Assembly: GCF_020991065.1 (NCBI RefSeq)
Contig: NZ_CP087710.1
Location: forward strand, 4,340,001 to 4,404,000
Direction of reading: 5' to 3'
Length of the DNA: 64,000 bases
Source: Nocardioides okcheonensis
GTDB lineage: Bacteria; Actinomycetota; Actinomycetes; Propionibacteriales; Nocardioidaceae
The position numbers were made by a program, and so were the translations under genes. Under the pieces are notes generated by a model that was not told where the DNA came from, did not search any database, and worked only from the letters and a program-made list of their open reading frames with translations. Shown one piece after another: positions 51,935 through 60,447 of this stretch. The number at the start of each line of letters is the position of its first letter. Position 1 is the stretch's first letter.

Positions 51935-52252
51935 TCAGCCGCGCTGCGCGTCGTGCTCGCGGGGCGTGTGGACGATGACCGGCTCGGAGACCGGGGTCTC
52001 GTCGACCGGCGCCGTGGCAACCGCCGTGGGCGCGGGCTGCGCGTCCTTGTCCTTGTCCTTGTCCTTGTCGGAGTCGGAGTCCATCAGGCCCTTGGTCTCG
52101 GACTTGAAGATCCGCAGCGCCTGGCCGGAGCCGCGGGCGAGCTCGGGGAGCTTGCTGGCGCCGAACAGCAGGACCAGGACGGCGAGGATGATGAGCAGCT
52201 CCATGCCGCCCAGCCCGCCGACGAGCAGGGGAGCGAGAGTGGTGGACGTCAT
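51935..52252 (-). CDS. tatA: Twin-arginine translocase TatA/E
   Basis: A 105-aa protein with an N-terminal span (MELLIILAVLVLLFGASKLP) and the amphipathic helix ELARGSGQALRIFKSETKG, typical TatA. The tail contains DSDSDKDKDKDKD, coded by a hexanucleotide repeat (52043-52066). It forms the Tat pore. ATG 52252 overlaps the tatB stop by 4 bases. Confidence 0.92.
   Translation of the reverse strand: MTSTTLAPLLVGGLGGMELLIILAVLVLLFGASKLPELARGSGQALRIFKSETKGLMDSDSDKDKDKDKDAQPAPTAVATAPVDETPVSEPVIVHTPREHDAQRG
52043..52082. repeat. Hexanucleotide repeat in tatA
   Basis: GTCCTT (minus strand AAGGAC) repeats four times at 52043-52066, followed by two GTCGGA units. It codes for Asp-Lys and Asp-Ser pairs in the TatA tail. 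Unit loss or gain would keep the frame. Confidence 0.85.
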
Positions 52253-52611
52253 GCTGACTTCCTTTCAACGGGTGCTGCGTGGGGTGGTGCCGGGTGTGAC
52301 GCGCCGGGGGCGTCCACGAGGGCGTCGTCGTCCTCGTCGTCGTCCTCGCGGTCGTCGTCCTCACGCTCGGCGAGGATCTCCTCGACCTGGCGCCGCACCA
52401 TCTGGCGCGGGTCGAGGTCGCGGAGCTCGAGGTCGGAGTACTCCTCACCGAGGGAGGAGCGGAGGTCGTCGCGCACGGAGTCACCCATGCGCCTGGCGGC
52501 CTTGATGCCGTGGGCCAGCTGCCTGGCCAGCCCGGGGAGCTTGTCGGGGCCGAGCAGCACCACGCCGAAGAAGGCGATGACGGCGAGCTCTGGCAGACCG
52601 ATGCCGAACAT
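52249..52611 (-). CDS. tatB: Sec-independent protein translocase TatB
   Basis: A 120-aa protein: a short span (FGIGLPELAVIAFFGVVLLG) with the TatB GPDKLPGLARQ turn and a long helix (HGIKAARRMGDSVRDDL), then an acidic D/E-rich tail. ATG 52611 has GGAGA upstream, so I prefer it over a longer start at 52644. First gene of tatB-tatA-tatC-mntH. A tatB next to tatA and tatC is unusual in actinobacteria, where tatB is often elsewhere. Confidence 0.88.
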   Translation of the reverse strand: MFGIGLPELAVIAFFGVVLLGPDKLPGLARQLAHGIKAARRMGDSVRDDLRSSLGEEYSDLELRDLDPRQMVRRQVEEILAEREDDDREDDDEDDDALVDAPGASHPAPPHAAPVERKSA

Positions 52612-52691
52612 GGGGTCTCCTCTCAGGAGCCGTGCGGCGGCCACTCCGGGGTGGCCCGGACGTCACGGGGACGTCCGGACCACCAGGAGCG

Positions 52692-52871
52692 TCACGCCCG
52701 GTGCTGCGGGCTGTGGCTGCGCAGGACGCGACGGTCGACCTCGGCCGACCACCGTGCGGGCCGCAGTGCGGCGTGGTGGAGGGCCGGGTGTGCGGCGAGC
52801 CAGGCGGCGCGGAGCACCATCAGCCCGAGCACGAGCCAGCCGACCATCTCGATGGCGGGCACGTGGATCAC
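52692..52871 (-). CDS. Small single-span membrane protein coupled to the ferritin-like gene
   Basis: A 59-aa protein with one hydrophobic stretch (VPAIEMVGWLVLGLMVLRAA) and a positively charged tail (RPARWSAEVDRRVLRSHSPQ). GTG 52871 overlaps the stop of the ferritin-like gene by 4 bases (GTGA), which is the main evidence that it is real. Family not recognised. It may anchor or interact with the exported ferritin-like protein (inference). Confidence 0.6.
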   Translation of the reverse strand: MIHVPAIEMVGWLVLGLMVLRAAWLAAHPALHHAALRPARWSAEVDRRVLRSHSPQHRA

Positions 52872-53785
52872 GCGCTCTTGTTCACGGCGCCGTTGACGCC
52901 GCGGGGGAAGAACCCGCCCTTGGTGACCGACTTCGGGTTCAGGTAGACCACGTTGAGCACCTGGCCCGGCGTACGGCTGTAGGCGATGCCGTTCTTGTCG
53001 GTCGGGACCAGGTTGGCCTTGCCGGCGGCGGAGCCGATGCCCTGGTCCTTGGTGCCCTTGCCGTCGAGGCTGTCGCGGGCCTTCGAGATGGCCTTCGCGG
53101 CGTCCTGCAGGCCCTTGGAGTACAGGGCGCTGCGCACGATGCCGGCGTGGTAGGCCTCGACGGCCAGGATGCCGGCGGCCGCCTCCAGGTAGGTCTTGTT
53201 GGTGATCAGCGGGGCCGCGCCCTTGTAGGCCGTGACACCCACGTCCTCGAAGACGAACGCCGCGAGGAGGAAGTTGTCCTCGTTGGCGTAGGGGTCGAAG
53301 GTCTGGCCCGGCTGGATCAGACCGGCCGCGGTGGCCGCGGCGGTGAAGCTCTCCTGGATGTTGATGGCCGGACGGGCCACCTTCGCGCCACCGAGCGCCT
53401 TGCGCAGGAACGCGACGTGGTCGAGCTCGTCCGTGGCGATCTCCTCGGCGTACTTGCGGATCGCCGGGGTGGCGAAGGAGACCTGGCGGCCGCCCTTCAC
53501 ACCGCCCTTCTTGCCCTTGCCCGAGGTGAGCTTGTCGTCGAGGCCCTTGCCGAAGGCGGCGTACTGGTAGAACTCCGCCTCCAGGTACTCGAGGTTGAGG
53601 GCGAAGTTGAGGACCGCGCCGTCGCTGACGCCGCTCGCCGCCATCGCGGGGGCGGTGGCGCCGAGCGCTCCGGCGCCGACGACGCCGAGGCCGGCGACGC
53701 CCGCGGACTTGAGGAAGAGACGACGGTCGGTCTCGTTCTCCGCGCTCCGGTTGATCATGTCTGTGACTACTGCCTTGCCGAACAT
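52868..53785 (-). CDS. Tat-exported ferritin-like (dessication-related family) protein
   Basis: A 305-aa protein from ATG 53785. It begins with a Tat signal (NETDRRLFLKSAGVAGLGVV, RR at 21-22) and ATAPAMAAS cleavage. The mature part fits the Ferritin_2 pattern: VLNFALNLEYLEAEFYQYAA, EEIATDELDHVAFLRKAL (E/H metal ligands), NFLLAAFVFEDVGVTAYKGA and a GILAVEAYHAGIVRSALY helix. Such proteins are exported metal-carboxylate helical bundles of unclear role. It is upstream of the tat operon on the same strand, so the substrate is encoded next to its exporter. Confidence 0.85.
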   Translation of the reverse strand: MFGKAVVTDMINRSAENETDRRLFLKSAGVAGLGVVGAGALGATAPAMAASGVSDGAVLNFALNLEYLEAEFYQYAAFGKGLDDKLTSGKGKKGGVKGGRQVSFATPAIRKYAEEIATDELDHVAFLRKALGGAKVARPAINIQESFTAAATAAGLIQPGQTFDPYANEDNFLLAAFVFEDVGVTAYKGAAPLITNKTYLEAAAGILAVEAYHAGIVRSALYSKGLQDAAKAISKARDSLDGKGTKDQGIGSAAGKANLVPTDKNGIAYSRTPGQVLNVVYLNPKSVTKGGFFPRGVNGAVNKSA

Positions 53786-53897
53786 GCGTACTCCGTTCAG
53801 GGGTGCTCGCTGTGCGTTCAAGGTCGTCGAGGCCTCCGACGGCCCACCGGGACTGAGGCCCGGTTGATGTGTGACAGGGGTCATTCGGGGCGGTCGT

Positions 53898-53914
53898 GGT
53901 CACGGATTGGTCAC
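53898..53914. promoter_or_regulatory. GTGACC direct repeat (11-bp period) upstream of the ferritin-like gene
   Basis: On the minus strand GTGACC-AATCC-GTGACC. The GTGAC-N6-GTGAC layout resembles MtrA- or GlnR-type boxes. It lies about 115 bases before the ferritin-like start. Confidence 0.3.
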
Positions 53915-53969
53915 GGCGGCGACGGATCGTGCGAGGGGTGCTCGGAAGCGCCTCGTGGGCACCCCGGAA

Positions 53970-54010
53970 CGCCACGCACCCTGCCCGGGGACCGGGCAGG
54001 GTGCGTGGCG
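53970..54010 (-). terminator. Strong hairpin downstream of the 5'-nucleotidase gene
   Basis: Perfect 19-bp arms at 53970-53988 and 53992-54010 with a 3-base loop (GGA), 24 bases past the stop codon of the minus-strand gene. No T-tract, as is usual in high-GC actinobacteria. Confidence 0.75.
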
Positions 54011-54033
54011 TGGACGGCTGCTGGAGCCGCCGG

Positions 54034-55872
54034 TCAGGAGATGGTGACCGGCTGGCCGCCCGAGACCAGGCTCCAGTCGGCCGAGGCGAACTGCGCCGGG
54101 TCGATGGTGCCGTGCTCGGTGACCCAGTCGATGATGAGCTGGCGGATCTCGTTCTGCTGGTTGTAGACCACCGGGGCCGTGCTGACGTGCGGGAACCCGC
54201 CACCGCCGGACTGGCGGTAGTTGTTGACCGCCATCGCGAACTCCTGGTCCGCCGCCACCGGCACGCCGTCGTAGGCGAGGCCGACGATCCGTGACCCGAC
54301 CGGCTGGGCGATGTCGATCTGGTAGGTCAGCGGCGCGTCGAGGCCGGCGACGGAGTCGAAGTTGTAGTCGGGCGTGCCGTTCGGCGCGGTCGGCGTGACC
54401 GCACGGGTGACCTGCTCGACGGTGAACGGGCCTGTGCCGGAGACCTGCTGGAAGTAGCGAGCGGAGAACTCGAGGTAGTCCTTGACCTGGGCGCCCGTGA
54501 TCCGCACGCCGAGCAGCGTGTTGTCGTAGATGTACAGCCCGGCGACGTCGCGCACGGTGACCTGCCCGGACGGGAACGACGCGGCCCGGTTGAACGGCGC
54601 GGCGATGGAGAGCACCGGCAGCGCGGCGTCGGCGGCGCCCAGCCCGGCCTTCACGGCGTCGGCCTGGACGTACTGCACGAAGTCGATGATCGGGACGTCC
54701 TCGACCACCGCGCGGTCGGCGGACAGCGCGGTCGTGGAGGTGCCGATGGGGGAGTTGACGTAGTCGACGACCGTCTCGTGCTGCGCGCGGACCGCGGCGA
54801 GCACGCGCGGGTCGCCGTCGACGGTGTTGGAGTTGAGCGTCTGCCCGTGCGTCGCGACGACCTTCCACCGGCCGCGGTGCAGCTCGAGGTCGAGGTCCAT
54901 CACCGCGACGCGCATGCCCCAGTAGAGCGGCTCGCACAGCAGCACCTGCTGGCCGGTGCGGGTGTTGGTGACGTAGCGCTCCGGGATCTCCTTGTGGGCG
55001 TGGCCGACCAGGATGGCGTCGACCCCGGGGACCTGCTCGGCGACGAGCGACGCGGCGTTCTCGGGGTACGGCAGCGCGTCGCCGTAGGACGAGGAGGTGT
55101 CGGCGCCGCTGTGGGCGCTGACCACGACGACGTCGCAGCCACGGCGCTTGAGCTCGGGGACGAACTTCCTCGCCTGCTCGACCAGGCCGGGGAACTCCAT
55201 GCGGCCCTCGACGTTGGCCTTGTCCCACAGCGCGATGCCGGGGTTGGTCAGGCCGAGCACGCCGACGGTGAGGGTCGGGCCGCTCTTCACGCGGAACCGC
55301 TTGATGACGTAGGGCGGGAAGACCGGGCGCTGGGTGGCCGGGTCGACCGCGTTGGCGCCGAGCAGCGGGAAGTCGAGCTGGGACTCGAAGGTGCGCAGGG
55401 TGTCGATGCCGTAGTTGAACTCGTGGTTGCCCAGCGCCGCCGCGTCGTAGCCGACGAGGTTCATCGCGGTCGCCATCGGGTGCCTCGCACCGCCGGTGAT
55501 CGGGTCGATGCGGGCGTAGTAGTAGGCCAGCGGGGTGCCCTGGAGGGTGTCGCCGGCGTCGAGGGTCAGGACCGGCTGGTGGCGCAGCTCCTGGCGGGCG
55601 GCCTTGATCAGCGTGGCGGCCTTGGCGAGCCCGATGTCGTCGTGGGCGGTGTTGTCGAAGTCGGCGTTCTTGAAGTAGTCCCAGTTCAGGACGTTGCCGT
55701 GCAGGTCGGTGGTGCCGAGGACCGTGAGCCGGGTCGTCGGGCGGTGGTGGCCGTGCCGGCCGCGGTGCGCCTGGGCGGGCGCGGGTGCGGCGACGAAGCC
55801 GGCCGCGGCGAGGGCCGCGGCCCCGGTGACGACGGTGCGGCGGGCGGGGATGGTCTGGGTGGGGGTGGGCAT
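54034..55872 (-). CDS. Exported 5'-nucleotidase / 2',3'-cyclic phosphodiesterase (UshA-like)
   Basis: A 612-aa protein with a Tat signal (ARRTVVTGAAALAAAGFVAA, RR at 11-12). The metallophosphatase domain shows TTDLHGNVLNWD, LDAGDTLQGTP, GNHEFNYG, VVSAHSGAD and VGHAHKEIPE. The C-terminal 5_nucleotid_C domain is seen in AAPFNRAASFPSGQVTVRDV, DNTLLGVRITGAQVKDYLEF and the final MAVNNYRQSGGGGFP. It releases phosphate from extracellular nucleotides. It belongs to the block of phosphate-ester genes up to phoX, has GGAAAG before its start, and ends in a strong hairpin. Confidence 0.92.
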   Translation of the reverse strand: MPTPTQTIPARRTVVTGAAALAAAGFVAAPAPAQAHRGRHGHHRPTTRLTVLGTTDLHGNVLNWDYFKNADFDNTAHDDIGLAKAATLIKAARQELRHQPVLTLDAGDTLQGTPLAYYYARIDPITGGARHPMATAMNLVGYDAAALGNHEFNYGIDTLRTFESQLDFPLLGANAVDPATQRPVFPPYVIKRFRVKSGPTLTVGVLGLTNPGIALWDKANVEGRMEFPGLVEQARKFVPELKRRGCDVVVVSAHSGADTSSSYGDALPYPENAASLVAEQVPGVDAILVGHAHKEIPERYVTNTRTGQQVLLCEPLYWGMRVAVMDLDLELHRGRWKVVATHGQTLNSNTVDGDPRVLAAVRAQHETVVDYVNSPIGTSTTALSADRAVVEDVPIIDFVQYVQADAVKAGLGAADAALPVLSIAAPFNRAASFPSGQVTVRDVAGLYIYDNTLLGVRITGAQVKDYLEFSARYFQQVSGTGPFTVEQVTRAVTPTAPNGTPDYNFDSVAGLDAPLTYQIDIAQPVGSRIVGLAYDGVPVAADQEFAMAVNNYRQSGGGGFPHVSTAPVVYNQQNEIRQLIIDWVTEHGTIDPAQFASADWSLVSGGQPVTIS

Positions 55873-55937
55873 GCGTGATCGCTTTCCGAGAGTGTTCCGA
55901 GAGGTCCGAGATCGCCCGCGAGGGACGCTCCATCTAC

Positions 55938-56717
55938 CTACACCGAGGGGGTCGGGGTCAACCTCTCCTCGGACTCGTAGAGCCGGAACAGCCAGTACGC
56001 CGCGACGGCGCACAGCAGGTGCCACGCGGCGTGGCCCTGCAGCAGCGAGCGGGGGTCGCACCAGCCGGCGTTGCTGAGCAGCCAGATGGTGAACGCGACG
56101 AGCATCGCGGCCAGCGCGACCACGCCGTGGCGGAAGACCGTCTTGGTCCGGCCGCGCCGCCAGATCATCGTCTCGAGGACGACCGCCGCGAGCAGCAGCA
56201 CGCCGAAGGCGAGGTTGCCGGAGTAGTGGACGACCGGGACCGGGTCGGGCCACAGCCCGACGACCTCGCAGGCGAGCACGCACGCGGCGTACGCGGTGAG
56301 GAACGCACGCGTGCCGCGCGCCGTCCAGCGGACCCACGCCCAGGCCGCGGCGAAGCCCGCGACGAGGTACATGCTGAGCATGTCGAGGTGGCCGCCCCAC
56401 GCGCTCTGGGTGGCGTGCATGGCCGCCGAGGCGGGACCGAGCAGCACCACCACGCAGGCGTACGCCGTCGCGACGGTCGTCGACATCACCGCGTCGGGCC
56501 CGGCGACGGCGCGCCGCGCGACGGCCAGGCCCGCCACCACGAAGCCGGCGTTGGACAGGGTGTTGGCGGGCTGCCGGACCCAGCCCGGGCGCGGCGCCTC
56601 GCAGAAGCCGGCGCCGCGCCCGACGTCGGGGCCGAGCCAGCCCTGTGCCGCCGCCACGAGCAGCAGCCCGACCGAGGCGACGGCGACGGCGCCGGTGACG
56701 ACGAGCGGGCGGGGCAT
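55938..56717 (-). CDS. Ceramidase-like (CREST family) membrane hydrolase
   Basis: A 259-aa protein with about seven spans. It carries the CREST/alkaline ceramidase signature residues: FCEAPRPGWVRQPANTLSNA, LGPASAAMHATQSAWGGHLD (S and H-x4-G-x2-D) and the final LLQGHAAWHLLCAVAAYWLF (H-x3-H). These coordinate Zn in the membrane. In a bacterium it may attack lipid amides rather than ceramide. TACGAT 6 bases before ATG 56717 suggests its own leaderless promoter. It sits within the phosphate-ester block, 26 bases past the EEP gene. Confidence 0.85.
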   Translation of the reverse strand: MPRPLVVTGAVAVASVGLLLVAAAQGWLGPDVGRGAGFCEAPRPGWVRQPANTLSNAGFVVAGLAVARRAVAGPDAVMSTTVATAYACVVVLLGPASAAMHATQSAWGGHLDMLSMYLVAGFAAAWAWVRWTARGTRAFLTAYAACVLACEVVGLWPDPVPVVHYSGNLAFGVLLLAAVVLETMIWRRGRTKTVFRHGVVALAAMLVAFTIWLLSNAGWCDPRSLLQGHAAWHLLCAVAAYWLFRLYESEERLTPTPSV

Positions 56718-56743
56718 GCCCCGATCGTAGGGACGACCCCGGA

Positions 56744-58042
56744 TCAGCGCCGGTGCGCGCGACCCGCCCGCACGTCGACCCACACCAGCCGGTGGTCGCT
56801 GGCCGGGAACGGGAAGGTGCCGACGAGCCGGAACAGCGGGTCGGTCGACTCCGGCCAGAACACGCCGGCGCCGGTGATCCTGGTCGTGCGGTCGGGCAGC
56901 ACGTAGTCGGCGCGGATGTTGCCCGGCGGCTCGGAGAAGTCGGCCGTGTCGAACCGCGGGTCGCCGAGGTGGGTGAGGTTGACGCCGCCGTCGCGCTGCG
57001 CCGCCTCCACCGCGCCGCGGCTGGTCGGCGTCACCCGGGTGTTGACCGCCGGGTTGTCGAGCAGCTGCTGGGCCGAGCCGGCCACCGAGTCGCCGTCGAG
57101 CGGGTCGGAGTTCTGGTCGCCGGCGATCACGAACCGGCTGCCGCGATCCAGGCCGCCACGCTCGCCCTCGTCGTCGTAGAGGTAGTCGGCCCGGTCGCGC
57201 ACGTAGTCGGCCCACAGCCGGATCTCGTCGTGGTTGCGCTGGCCGTTGCGGTCCTCCGGTCCGTCGAAGACCGGCGGCGTCGGGTGCGACACCAGGAAGT
57301 TGACCGTCTCGCGGCCGATGCGGATCGGCACGTCCCAGTGCGACTTCGACGACAGCCGGACCGCGTCGAGCTCGTCGGGGGAGTACCAGTCGGCCGGCGC
57401 GGGAGTGGCCGGGTCGTCCGGCAGCTTCGCGCCCGGCATGTCCTTCCAGAGGAAGTCCTGGAAGGTGCGCACGGCGTCGGTGTCGATCGGGAACTTCGAG
57501 TAGACGACCATGCCGTACTGCCCCGGGAACGCGCCGAAGCCGAGGGCGTCGTTGCCGCCGCCGACGGAGCCGTCGTTGTCGAGGTCGAGCCCGCTCGGCA
57601 CGCCGGTGTTGACCGGGGCGACGTAGGAGTAGGGGTAGTCGACCGCGGGGGCGCCGTTGTGGGGCACCTCGAGGTAGTTCTCGCGGAACAGGTCGGCCGC
57701 TGCCCCGCCCTCGACGTAGTCGAACTCGTTGACCAGCAGCACGTCGGGGTCGGTGCGCTGGATGGTCTCCGCGACCGCGGCGGCCTGCGCGTCGTCAGGG
57801 GTGGACAGGTCGCGGACCAGGTCGCCGGCCGCCGCGCGGTTGAGCGAGGCGTTGAAGGTCGCGAACCGGACCTCGGCGGGCCTGCCGTGCCCGTGCCCGT
57901 TCCCGTGGCCGTGGCCGTGGCCGTGGTGGTGCCCGCGTCCGTCGTCGCGGTCGCCGGCGACGGCCGGGGCGGTGAGGACGGGGGCGGTCAGGCCGGCGAG
58001 CGCGAGCGTCGCGACGGCGGCCAGGGTGCGTCGGGATGTCAT
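56744..58042 (-). CDS. Exported endonuclease/exonuclease/phosphatase (EEP) protein with Gly-His tract
   Basis: A 432-aa protein with a signal peptide (RRTLAAVATLALAGLTAPVL). Residues 38-53 alternate His and Gly (HHHGHGHGHGNGHGHG), a probable metal-binding tract. The EEP domain follows: VRFATFNASLNR, LLVNEFDYVEGG, a VIAGDQNSDPLDGDS metal site and a final PASDHRLVWVDV. It cleaves phosphodiesters or phosphomonoesters outside the cell; whether DNA, lipid or other is not decided. It lies 32 bases downstream of the phytase-like/GDPD gene, so cotranscribed. Confidence 0.88.
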   Translation of the reverse strand: MTSRRTLAAVATLALAGLTAPVLTAPAVAGDRDDGRGHHHGHGHGHGNGHGHGRPAEVRFATFNASLNRAAAGDLVRDLSTPDDAQAAAVAETIQRTDPDVLLVNEFDYVEGGAAADLFRENYLEVPHNGAPAVDYPYSYVAPVNTGVPSGLDLDNDGSVGGGNDALGFGAFPGQYGMVVYSKFPIDTDAVRTFQDFLWKDMPGAKLPDDPATPAPADWYSPDELDAVRLSSKSHWDVPIRIGRETVNFLVSHPTPPVFDGPEDRNGQRNHDEIRLWADYVRDRADYLYDDEGERGGLDRGSRFVIAGDQNSDPLDGDSVAGSAQQLLDNPAVNTRVTPTSRGAVEAAQRDGGVNLTHLGDPRFDTADFSEPPGNIRADYVLPDRTTRITGAGVFWPESTDPLFRLVGTFPFPASDHRLVWVDVRAGRAHRR

Positions 58043-58074
58043 CGGGTGAGCCTTCCGGAGGGGGTGCGCGCAGC

Positions 58075-60330
58075 CTAGGACGACCAGGAGTCGGCCACGG
58101 CGGCACCGATGTCGGGGTTGTCGGTGAAGAAGTCGTCCATGCCGGCGGCGAGGAACGTGCGGATCTCGCCGGCCAGGTCCCCGGCCGCGGCCGGGTCGGC
58201 GGAGGAGCGGAACTCCAGCGGGAGGAAGGAGTTCTCCCGCCGGAACGTCCAGCCGGTCACGGTGAGCCCGGCGCGGTGGGCGTGGGCGATCGCGTCGGTG
58301 GGGGCGGCGAGGCTGCCGTCGGCGTTGCGCGGGATCATCCGGTCCTTGCACAGCCCGACGCTGTCGGCGTAGCGCGCGATGCGGCGCATGCCGGAGCGGG
58401 TGACCAGGTCGTCGTAGGTCACGCCCGTGCCGGCCTTCACCTGGTCGTAGGGCGCTCCCGTGCAGTCGACGAGCTGGACCAGGTCGAACCGGGTCATCCG
58501 GTCGAGGCGGCGGAGGTTGGAGACCTCGAAGCTCTGGATCACGACGGGCGTGCGCCCGGGGCGTACGCCGTTGCGCGCGAACGTGTCGAGCAGGGCCTGC
58601 TCGGCCGGCAGCCCGGCGTCGGCGAGGTAGGTGCTGTGCTTGATCTCGGGGATGACGCCCATCGGCTCGCCGTCGCAGGTCTCGGTGCGGCGGGCGAACG
58701 CGAGCACCTCGTCGAGGGTCGGGACCTGGTAGAGCCCGTCGAAGGAGCGGCTCTCCGGGCGCAGCTGGGGGAGCCGCTCGACGGCGCGCAGCGTCTTGAG
58801 CTCGGCGAGCGTGAAGTCCTCCACGAACCAGCCGGTCACCGCCCGGCCGTCGACCTGCTTGGTGGTGCGGCGGGCGGCGAACTCCGGTCGGGTCGCGACG
58901 TCGGTGGTGCCGCCGATCTCGGGCTCGTGGCGGTCGACGAGCACGCCGTCGCGGGTCATCACCAGGTCGGGCTCGACGTAGTCGGCGCACTGGCGGGCGG
59001 CGAGCTCGTAGGCGGCGATGGTGTGCTCGGGGCGGTAGCCGGAGGCGCCGCGGTGCGCGAACACGGTCGGGCCGCCGGTGCGGACCCGCTCGCGCCGCAG
59101 GCCCACGTGGACGATCTCGATGTCGTCGGGCTCGCCGTCGACGCGCGCGTCGTCGCCGGGGTAGTTGTTGTCGTTGGCGAGGACGAACGAGCCGTCGCGC
59201 AGCTGCACCACGGTCTCGTCGGAGACGAACGGGAACGCGAAGGGGTCGCCCGTGCCGTAGCCGTCGCCGGCGCCGATGCCGTCGGGGTTGGCGAGGTCGA
59301 GCAGGTCGAGGACCGGCTCGGCGACCAGGTGCCCGCCGGGCTCGGTGCGGTCGAGGTCGACCTCGACGACCCGCTTGGTCACCGCCTGCGCGCCGCCGAA
59401 GTTGTCGCGCTCGAGGACCAGCATCCGGTCGCGGCCGGTCATGAACGCGTCGCCGACGAGGTTGGCTGCCTCGACCGTGCGGTAGACCCACGTGCGGCCG
59501 GTGTAGCGCAGGGTCCGGGTGTCGAGCTGGTGGATGCGGCGCACCCGCTGGTCGGTCTCGGCGGTCAGGGCACCCTCGAGGACCGGGTAGGCGTAGCGCG
59601 AGCCGTCGTAGGCCATCGCCTCGAAGCCCTTGCTGGCCGGCAGCGTCGGTTGGGCGCCGCCGAGGAACGGGTCCTGCGGGGAGCGGACGCCGGGGAGCGG
59701 GATCGGCGCGTCGAGCAGCACGCCGTCGGCGTCGAAGTGCAGGACGAACGGGCCGAACTCGTCGCCGACGAGGAGGCTGCCGTCGCGCAGCCGGACGACC
59801 GACTCGATGTCGAGGTCGGCGCCGGTGAGCAGCCGCTCGTCGGTGGTCTCGTGGACGATGGGGAAGCCGGCGAGGCCGTCGGGGTCGCGGAAGGAGACGA
59901 ACTCGGGCAGGTCGACGGTGCCGTCGCCGCCCTCGCCCTCGAAGCTCGGCTCGAGGAGGTACATCCGCAGCAGGAAGTCGGCGGAGTTGGTCTTCGCGCC
60001 GAACCCGTTGTCGGGCATCGCCCAGAACGTGCCGTCGCCGTTGTCGAGCATCGCGGAGAAGCCCGGCACGACCTGGCCGGCGAAGGGGCCGGTACGCCCG
60101 TTGGCGGGCGTGGCCTGCGCGCCGGACGGCGGGCCGGGGGCGAGGAAGTCGGCGTCGAGGGTGGCCCGGCCGAGCAGCGTCGGGACGTCGACGGTGCGCG
60201 ACCCGTGGTGCCCGCGGTCGCGGTCAGGTTCGTGGTCGCTGTCGGCGTGGGCGGGGGTGACGGTGAGCGTGGTGAGGACGAGCGCGGTGAGGGCGGAGAG
60301 GGCGGAGAGCGCCGGGCGGTGCAGGGGCAT
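58075..60330 (-). CDS. Exported phytase-like/esterase and glycerophosphodiester phosphodiesterase fusion
   Basis: A 751-aa protein with a Sec signal (LSALTALVLTTLTVTPAHA). Residues about 50-425 are a phytase-like beta-propeller (SAMLDNGDGTFWAMPDNGFG, DLDIESVVRLRDGSLLVGDE, ASKGFEAMAYDG). The C-terminal half is a GDPD TIM barrel: VFAHRGASGYRPEHTIAAYE, YVEPDLVMTRDGVLVDRHEP (the catalytic His-Glu-Asp set) and GVIPEIKHSTYL. It would release glycerol-3-phosphate from phosphodiesters. AAGGA precedes ATG 60330. The hairpin 60380-60414 separates it from phoX. Confidence 0.88.
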   Translation of the reverse strand: MPLHRPALSALSALTALVLTTLTVTPAHADSDHEPDRDRGHHGSRTVDVPTLLGRATLDADFLAPGPPSGAQATPANGRTGPFAGQVVPGFSAMLDNGDGTFWAMPDNGFGAKTNSADFLLRMYLLEPSFEGEGGDGTVDLPEFVSFRDPDGLAGFPIVHETTDERLLTGADLDIESVVRLRDGSLLVGDEFGPFVLHFDADGVLLDAPIPLPGVRSPQDPFLGGAQPTLPASKGFEAMAYDGSRYAYPVLEGALTAETDQRVRRIHQLDTRTLRYTGRTWVYRTVEAANLVGDAFMTGRDRMLVLERDNFGGAQAVTKRVVEVDLDRTEPGGHLVAEPVLDLLDLANPDGIGAGDGYGTGDPFAFPFVSDETVVQLRDGSFVLANDNNYPGDDARVDGEPDDIEIVHVGLRRERVRTGGPTVFAHRGASGYRPEHTIAAYELAARQCADYVEPDLVMTRDGVLVDRHEPEIGGTTDVATRPEFAARRTTKQVDGRAVTGWFVEDFTLAELKTLRAVERLPQLRPESRSFDGLYQVPTLDEVLAFARRTETCDGEPMGVIPEIKHSTYLADAGLPAEQALLDTFARNGVRPGRTPVVIQSFEVSNLRRLDRMTRFDLVQLVDCTGAPYDQVKAGTGVTYDDLVTRSGMRRIARYADSVGLCKDRMIPRNADGSLAAPTDAIAHAHRAGLTVTGWTFRRENSFLPLEFRSSADPAAAGDLAGEIRTFLAAGMDDFFTDNPDIGAAVADSWSS

Positions 60331-60379
60331 GACGAGTCCTTCGCGGTGCCGAGGTGGCGAACGGATCGGGGCAGGGGCC

Positions 60380-60414
60380 GACCACGGGCCGGGGGTGGGG
60401 TCCGGCCCGTGGTC
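60380..60414 (-). terminator. Hairpin downstream of phoX
   Basis: Perfect 13-bp arms at 60380-60392 and 60402-60414 with a 9-base loop, 33 bases past the phoX stop and before the next gene's start. Confidence 0.65.
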
Positions 60415-60447
60415 GACGGGGTGGTCAGGTGCGGGTCAGCGGGCGCC

